A stretch of 64,000 nt of DNA. Origin: Novosphingobium sp. NDB2Meth1. GTDB taxonomy: Bacteria > Pseudomonadota > Alphaproteobacteria > Sphingomonadales > Sphingomonadaceae. The notes under the pieces were generated by a model. It saw only the letters and a list, made by a program, of their open reading frames with translations. It ran no database searches and had not been told where the DNA came from. The stretch spans positions 372,001 through 436,000 of the forward strand of contig NZ_FPEH01000032.1 in NCBI RefSeq assembly GCF_900117425.1. Reading direction: 5' to 3'. Made by a program: the position numbers and the translations under genes. Shown piece after piece: positions 60,188 to 64,000 of the stretch (position 1 is its first letter; each line of letters begins with the position of its first letter).

Positions 60188-61981
60188 TCAGTACCCTCGG
60201 ATTTCCTGCAGGAACCGATCCCCATAGGCTTCCAGCTTGCGCGCGCCAACGCCGCCGATCTGGCCCAACTCCTGCAGCGTGGCAGGCCGCCGCGTGGCCA
60301 TGTCGCGCAGGACGGAATCGTGGAAGATGACGTAGGGCGGCACACCGGCTTCCTGCGCGATCTCGCGGCGGAGCGCGCGCAGGGCCTCGAAGAGCGGATC
60401 GCCGACGGGATTGACCTCGACCTCCCCGCCCCGGCGGCGACGCGATGTGCGTTCGGCCTTGGGCGCTACAACGAGATCGAGGCGGCCTTCGCCCTTCAAG
60501 AGCGCGCGGGCATCGCCGCCGAGCATGAAGCCGCCGTGCTCGTTGGTGACGAGCGTGCCGCGGGCCTGCAGTGCGCGGGCGACGGGGCGCAAGAGGGGCG
60601 CTTCCTCACCGGGGACAATGCCGAAGACCGAGAGCTGATCGTGGCCCCGGTCCGTGACGCGTTCATCCGCCGCGCCGGTGAGGACCTTTTCGAGGTAGCC
60701 GAGGCCGAACATCTGCCCGGTGCGGTAGACGGCGGAAAGGAGCTTGCGGGCGAGCTGCGTCGCATCTGTCACCCCCGGTGCGTGGAGGCAGTTGTCGCAA
60801 TTGCCGCAAGTCTCGGGCGGATGCTCGCCGAAGTGGCGCAGGAGGACGGCGCGGCGGCAGGTCGGCGTTTCGACAAGGTTTGCCAGCGCATCGAGCCGGG
60901 CGCGTTCGCTCGGCTGGCGGTGCTCTTCCACTTCTGAAATGCGCATCCGGGCGCGGGCGAAATCGTCAGCCCCCCAGAGCATGAGCGCAACGGCATCGTC
61001 CCCGTCGCGGCCAGCGCGGCCGGTTTCCTGGTAGTAGCCTTCGATCGACTTGGGCAGGCCGGCATGGGCGACGAAGCGCACATCAGGCTTGTCGATCCCC
61101 ATGCCGAAGGCGACCGTGGCGACCATCACCATGTCTTCGCTGGCGACGAAGGCGGCCTGGTTGGCGGCGCGGACGTCTGCAGGGAGGCCCGCGTGGTAGG
61201 CCAGCACGCGGCGCCCCCCTTCAGCCAGTTGCGCGGCCAGCTTCTCGACACCATTCCGCGTCGGCGCATAGACAATGCCGGGGCCGCGCTGTTCGGCGAG
61301 CAAGGCTTTCAGCTGGCGCAGCGCATTGTCGCGCGGGGCGATGCGGTAGCGGATGTTGGGCCGGTCGAACCCGGCGATGACGAGGCCTTCGTCCGGGATG
61401 CCGAGCTGCGCGAGGATATCGGCGCGGGTGTGCCGGTCTGCCGTGGCCGTGAGCGCGAGGCGGGGTACATCCGGGAAACTGTCGAGCAGCGGGCGCAGCA
61501 GGCGGTAGTCGGGGCGGAAATCGTGGCCCCATTCGGAGACGCAGTGCGCTTCGTCGATGGCAAAAAGCGCGAGGGGGGCACGGGTCAGCAATTCGCGGAA
61601 ATGCGGCTGGCTGGCGCGTTCAGGAGCAACGTAGAGCAGATCGAGCTGGCCTTGGCGGAAGCGCTCGATGGTCTGCTCGCGGTCCATATCGACACTGGTG
61701 AGCGCGGCGGCGGCGAGGCCGTTGGCATTGGCGGCGCGCAGCTGATCGTGCATCAGTGCGATGAGCGGCGAGACCACGACGCAGGTGCCCGGCAGCATGG
61801 CGGCGGGGAGCTGATAGGTGAGCGACTTGCCCGCGCCTGTGGGCATGACCGCCAGCGTCGATTGCCCCGCCAGCACACGACTGACCACTTGCTCCTGCAC
61901 CCCGCGGAAGCTCGCGAAACCGAACACGCGCGAGAGGGCGGCAAGAGCATCCGCAGAGGAGGAGACAGAGAGGGCGTACAC
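60188..61981 (-). CDS. recQ: ATP-dependent DNA helicase RecQ
   Basis: 597 residues. 3'-5' helicase in recombination and repair. Walker A MPTGAGKS, DEAH box AIDEAHCVSEWGHDFRPDY, motif VI YYQETGRAGRDG, zinc-binding Cys CRRAVLLRHFGEHPPETCGNCDNC (in parts), RQC domain, and a C-terminal HRDC domain (GVPPYVIFHDSVLRDMA). Full length. GTG start at 61981. Confidence 0.96.
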   Translation of the reverse strand: MYALSVSSSADALAALSRVFGFASFRGVQEQVVSRVLAGQSTLAVMPTGAGKSLTYQLPAAMLPGTCVVVSPLIALMHDQLRAANANGLAAAALTSVDMDREQTIERFRQGQLDLLYVAPERASQPHFRELLTRAPLALFAIDEAHCVSEWGHDFRPDYRLLRPLLDSFPDVPRLALTATADRHTRADILAQLGIPDEGLVIAGFDRPNIRYRIAPRDNALRQLKALLAEQRGPGIVYAPTRNGVEKLAAQLAEGGRRVLAYHAGLPADVRAANQAAFVASEDMVMVATVAFGMGIDKPDVRFVAHAGLPKSIEGYYQETGRAGRDGDDAVALMLWGADDFARARMRISEVEEHRQPSERARLDALANLVETPTCRRAVLLRHFGEHPPETCGNCDNCLHAPGVTDATQLARKLLSAVYRTGQMFGLGYLEKVLTGAADERVTDRGHDQLSVFGIVPGEEAPLLRPVARALQARGTLVTNEHGGFMLGGDARALLKGEGRLDLVVAPKAERTSRRRRGGEVEVNPVGDPLFEALRALRREIAQEAGVPPYVIFHDSVLRDMATRRPATLQELGQIGGVGARKLEAYGDRFLQEIRGY

Positions 61982-62056
61982 GCCGCCGCTATGGCAGAGG
62001 GCAGCCCCTCAGGAAAAGTGCAGATGGGGCCGATTCCGCATAAGCGGTGGACAGTT

Positions 62057-62515
62057 TCAGAGAGTGACCCCGAGGCGGTTCCACATCTGGATCAGCAGCC
62101 CGATCAGGACCAGCAGCAGCAGCGCGTGCAGCAGCCAGAACCCGGGCCCCTGCGCGGTCACCTTGGTCGGGGCGGCGGGATCGTACCAGACGATATAGCT
62201 GGAGGAGGGCGTCCATCCCCGCCGGACGCGGCGTTGCACGAGGGCGCGCTGTTCGTGGCCGCTTCGGGTGGTGAAGCGGATCTCGTCCTCGATCAGGCGG
62301 GCATGCTGGCCATCGCGCCAGTTGAAGCCGCGCAAAGTGCCGAACGTGGAGCCGAACGACCAGAAATCGTCGCTCTGCTGGGCATCGGTGTAGTCGCTGC
62401 GCCAGACCAGGGCGGTGGCAGGTCGCCAGCTGCCGAACAGCTGCAGAGCGCGAAACAGGCAGTAGACCAGCGCAAGATAGGCCGCGAGGGCAACGAGAAG
62501 CAGCATGGCAGCCAT
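62057..62515 (-). CDS. DUF3592-like membrane protein
   Basis: 152 residues; N-terminal helix LLLVALAAYLALVYCLF and C-terminal helix WLLHALLLLVLIGLLIQ flank a soluble loop with VRRGWTPSSSYIVWYDPAAPTKV. This two-helix pattern with a VxYDPxxP motif resembles DUF3592. Function unknown. Confidence 0.65.
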   Translation of the reverse strand: MAAMLLLVALAAYLALVYCLFRALQLFGSWRPATALVWRSDYTDAQQSDDFWSFGSTFGTLRGFNWRDGQHARLIEDEIRFTTRSGHEQRALVQRRVRRGWTPSSSYIVWYDPAAPTKVTAQGPGFWLLHALLLLVLIGLLIQMWNRLGVTL

Positions 62516-62540
62516 TGCGGCAGCCTATAGCACCCAGCGC

Positions 62541-63749
62541 TTAACGGGCTCTTTGCAGGACATCCTCTTCGGCAGCGGAGAAAGCGCTTTTGCCCTTGCC
62601 GCCTTCGTCAGGGACAGCGGTGGTGAAGAAGGCGATGCCACGTCCCGTCTTCGGATCGAGCCAGAGGCCGGAGCGCAGGGCATAGGCTTCGCCGGGGTGG
62701 CCGATGCGAGCAACGCCGTCGCCGAAGGGATCATCATGGCAGCCTTGCATGTGGTTGCCGATCAGTTGGAGACCAAGACCGTAGGCGCAGAAGAAACCGT
62801 CGGGCTCGCCATACTCCCCCACGCCGTTGCGGCCGTTGAAGCGCCACCGCGGGGTGACGAGCGCGGCGTAGCTCGCGGGCGAGAGAAACCCTCGTCCCCC
62901 ACGCGCTAGCATCCGACCGATGCGGGCGAGATCGTTCATCGATATCCGCAGGCCGCCCTGCGGCGAGAACAGCGCGCCGTTCCAACCCGGGGTGTAGGCA
63001 TCAAGGTTGCAGGGTTGCCCGGCGTTCACGACGACGGGACAAGCCGGCAGCGCGCCCTTGAGATCATCGCGCGCGACGCTGCCATCCGGACGGTAGAGCA
63101 CCACTGCGCTTGCCGCTGCGGCGCCGTTGCAGCCGGACCAGTTGTAGCAGGCCGAAAGCCCGAGCGGCTTCATCACGAGGTCCTGCATCAGGCGGTCAAA
63201 GCGCTCGCCCGTGGCGGCTTCCATCACCGAGGCGACAACGGGGAAGTTGAGGTTGGTATAGTGGAACCAATCATCACCCCCATAGCCACTGGGTCCGTGC
63301 TGCGGATCCCAGGCGCGCGGATCGGCAAGGCGCTGGCGGATCGTTTCGCCCAGCGGGATGATGTAGTCCGCACCGTCGGTGAGGCCCGAGCGGTGCGAGA
63401 GGAGCAGGCGCAAGGTGATCGGACGATCCGGGAACTGCGGGTGGCGCAGCGGCCAGTGGAGATAGTCCGAGACATCGCGATCAAGATCGAGCACGCCGGC
63501 ATCGACCAGCCGCAGCACGCCGAGCGTGGTGACGAGCTTGGAAATCGAGGCGATGCGGACGGGATCATCGACCGAGACGGGACGGCCGGAGGTCTGGTCC
63601 GCGGTGCCTTCGACCAGCACCGGACGCAAGGCCTGTCGATCGAACGCGACCGCGACGGTGACGGAATAAAGCCGCTGCGCCTGTGCTGGCACCGCCGCGA
63701 CCGGCAGCAGCAGCAGCAGTGCCGCGAAAAGGCTGTGCCAGCCCCTCAC
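62541..63749 (-). CDS. Serine beta-lactamase/esterase-fold exported hydrolase
   Basis: 402 residues with a signal peptide (LFAALLLLLPVAAVPAQAQ). Class C-like fold: Ser68-x-x-Lys71 in ASISKLV, the Tyr-Thr-Asn motif in WFHYTNLNF, and a late HPGEAYALRSG in place of the usual KTG block. Probably an esterase or D-amino-peptidase type enzyme; a true beta-lactamase is less likely. GTG start overlaps the upstream stop by 4 bases. Confidence 0.85.
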   Translation of the reverse strand: MRGWHSLFAALLLLLPVAAVPAQAQRLYSVTVAVAFDRQALRPVLVEGTADQTSGRPVSVDDPVRIASISKLVTTLGVLRLVDAGVLDLDRDVSDYLHWPLRHPQFPDRPITLRLLLSHRSGLTDGADYIIPLGETIRQRLADPRAWDPQHGPSGYGGDDWFHYTNLNFPVVASVMEAATGERFDRLMQDLVMKPLGLSACYNWSGCNGAAAASAVVLYRPDGSVARDDLKGALPACPVVVNAGQPCNLDAYTPGWNGALFSPQGGLRISMNDLARIGRMLARGGRGFLSPASYAALVTPRWRFNGRNGVGEYGEPDGFFCAYGLGLQLIGNHMQGCHDDPFGDGVARIGHPGEAYALRSGLWLDPKTGRGIAFFTTAVPDEGGKGKSAFSAAEEDVLQRAR

Positions 63750-64000
63750 CCCTGCCCGGCCCCGAGGCCAAGTTCGGCCAGCCGCGGGCGAACGTTGGGC
63801 ACGGTCAGCATTGTGCTGGCGACGGCCATCAGCAGCATCGCGGTGAAAGTTTCGGCGGTGATGATCTGCTTGTCGAGCAGGACGTTGACGAAGATGATCA
63901 TGATCAATGCCTTGGTCTGGAGCATCCAGCCGATCACCGCAGCCTCGCCCTTGGCCCAGCCGAGCAGGCGGCCCGCAACGTGGACGCCGACCAGCTTGCC
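63746..64000 (-). CDS. Cation:proton antiporter, C-terminal part (cut by window edge)
   Basis: The frame is open to the right edge. The visible 84 residues (KLVGVHVAGRLLGW, ALIMIIFVNVLLDKQIIT, MLLMAVASTMLTVPNVRPRL) match the last membrane helices of Kef/NhaP-type monovalent cation:proton antiporters. The 3' end overlaps the serine-hydrolase start, so both belong to one transcript. The N-terminus lies outside. Confidence 0.8.
   Translation of the reverse strand, partial: GKLVGVHVAGRLLGWAKGEAAVIGWMLQTKALIMIIFVNVLLDKQIITAETFTAMLLMAVASTMLTVPNVRPRLAELGLGAGQG

Noticed and set aside
62541..63749. True antibiotic beta-lactamase
   Set aside because: The SxxK and YxN motifs are present, but the KTG-like block is replaced; this is the wider esterase/peptidase group.
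1..64000. CRISPR array or second tRNA/rRNA cluster
   Set aside because: No regularly spaced repeats; only one tRNA cloverleaf (tRNA-Trp) could be found by eye.

Overview
The window is high-GC DNA from an alphaproteobacterium. It is most like a sphingomonad, probably Novosphingobium or a close relative. This rests on gene content and order (DUF3576-leuS-lptE-holA; rnd-lptC-lptA; aat next to DUF2155 and NDUFA12; tRNA-Trp-secE-nusG) and not on any database search. Apart from two AT-rich patches (about 20.4-21.7 kb and 46.7-48.3 kb) the codon use looks uniform.

Layout. 0-4.5 kb: housekeeping block with a DUF3576 lipoprotein (cut by the window edge), leucyl-tRNA synthetase, LptE and the DNA polymerase III delta subunit. 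4.7-30.3 kb: a large exopolysaccharide (EPS) locus. Its plus-strand part encodes a phosphoglycosyl transferase, a small exported protein, a Wzy/ligase-type polymerase, a Wza-like export lipoprotein, a Wzc-like tyrosine autokinase and a TPR protein, followed by a two-gene phage-tailspike-like module. Then come GDP-fucose genes (gmd, fcl), a WecG-type glycosyltransferase, and a ten-gene minus-strand run. That run codes for a Gfo/Idh oxidoreductase, a SIS isomerase, a FAH/hydratase-family enzyme, an inositol-phosphatase-family enzyme, a CMP-sugar synthetase-like protein, a D-2-hydroxyacid dehydrogenase, an SGNH protein, a flippase, a DUF115 (Maf/MptE-like) protein and a second polymerase. I read this as a pathway for making, activating, attaching and exporting an unusual CMP-activated sugar; this is the best candidate for an undescribed system here.

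30.8-42.4 kb: lptA, lptC, an RNase D-like exonuclease, UDP-glucose dehydrogenase, uracil-DNA glycosylase, CorA, a Baeyer-Villiger-type monooxygenase, a MarR regulator with a perfect 16+16 bp operator-like palindrome in front of a DUF2306 membrane protein, a CinA-like protein, a small lipoprotein and an epimerase. 42.5-51 kb: rplA and rplK, then about 5 kb that separates them from nusG-secE. This insert holds a transglutaminase/TPR protein, an AT-rich orphan winged-helix regulator with a degenerate receiver-like part, a candidate small RNA and a broken REP-associated transposase. After it come nusG, secE, an alcohol dehydrogenase and tRNA-Trp.

51-64 kb: aat, DUF2155, NDUFA12, a quinone-oxidoreductase-like protein, DUF192, RecX, a fatty acyl-AMP ligase, a PHA-granule-region protein, an XpaC/TelA pair, an SDR enzyme, RecQ, a DUF3592-like membrane protein, a beta-lactamase-fold serine hydrolase and the end of a cation:proton antiporter. 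Two REP-like palindromic elements (40.9 and 56.9 kb) accompany the broken transposase at 48.3 kb.
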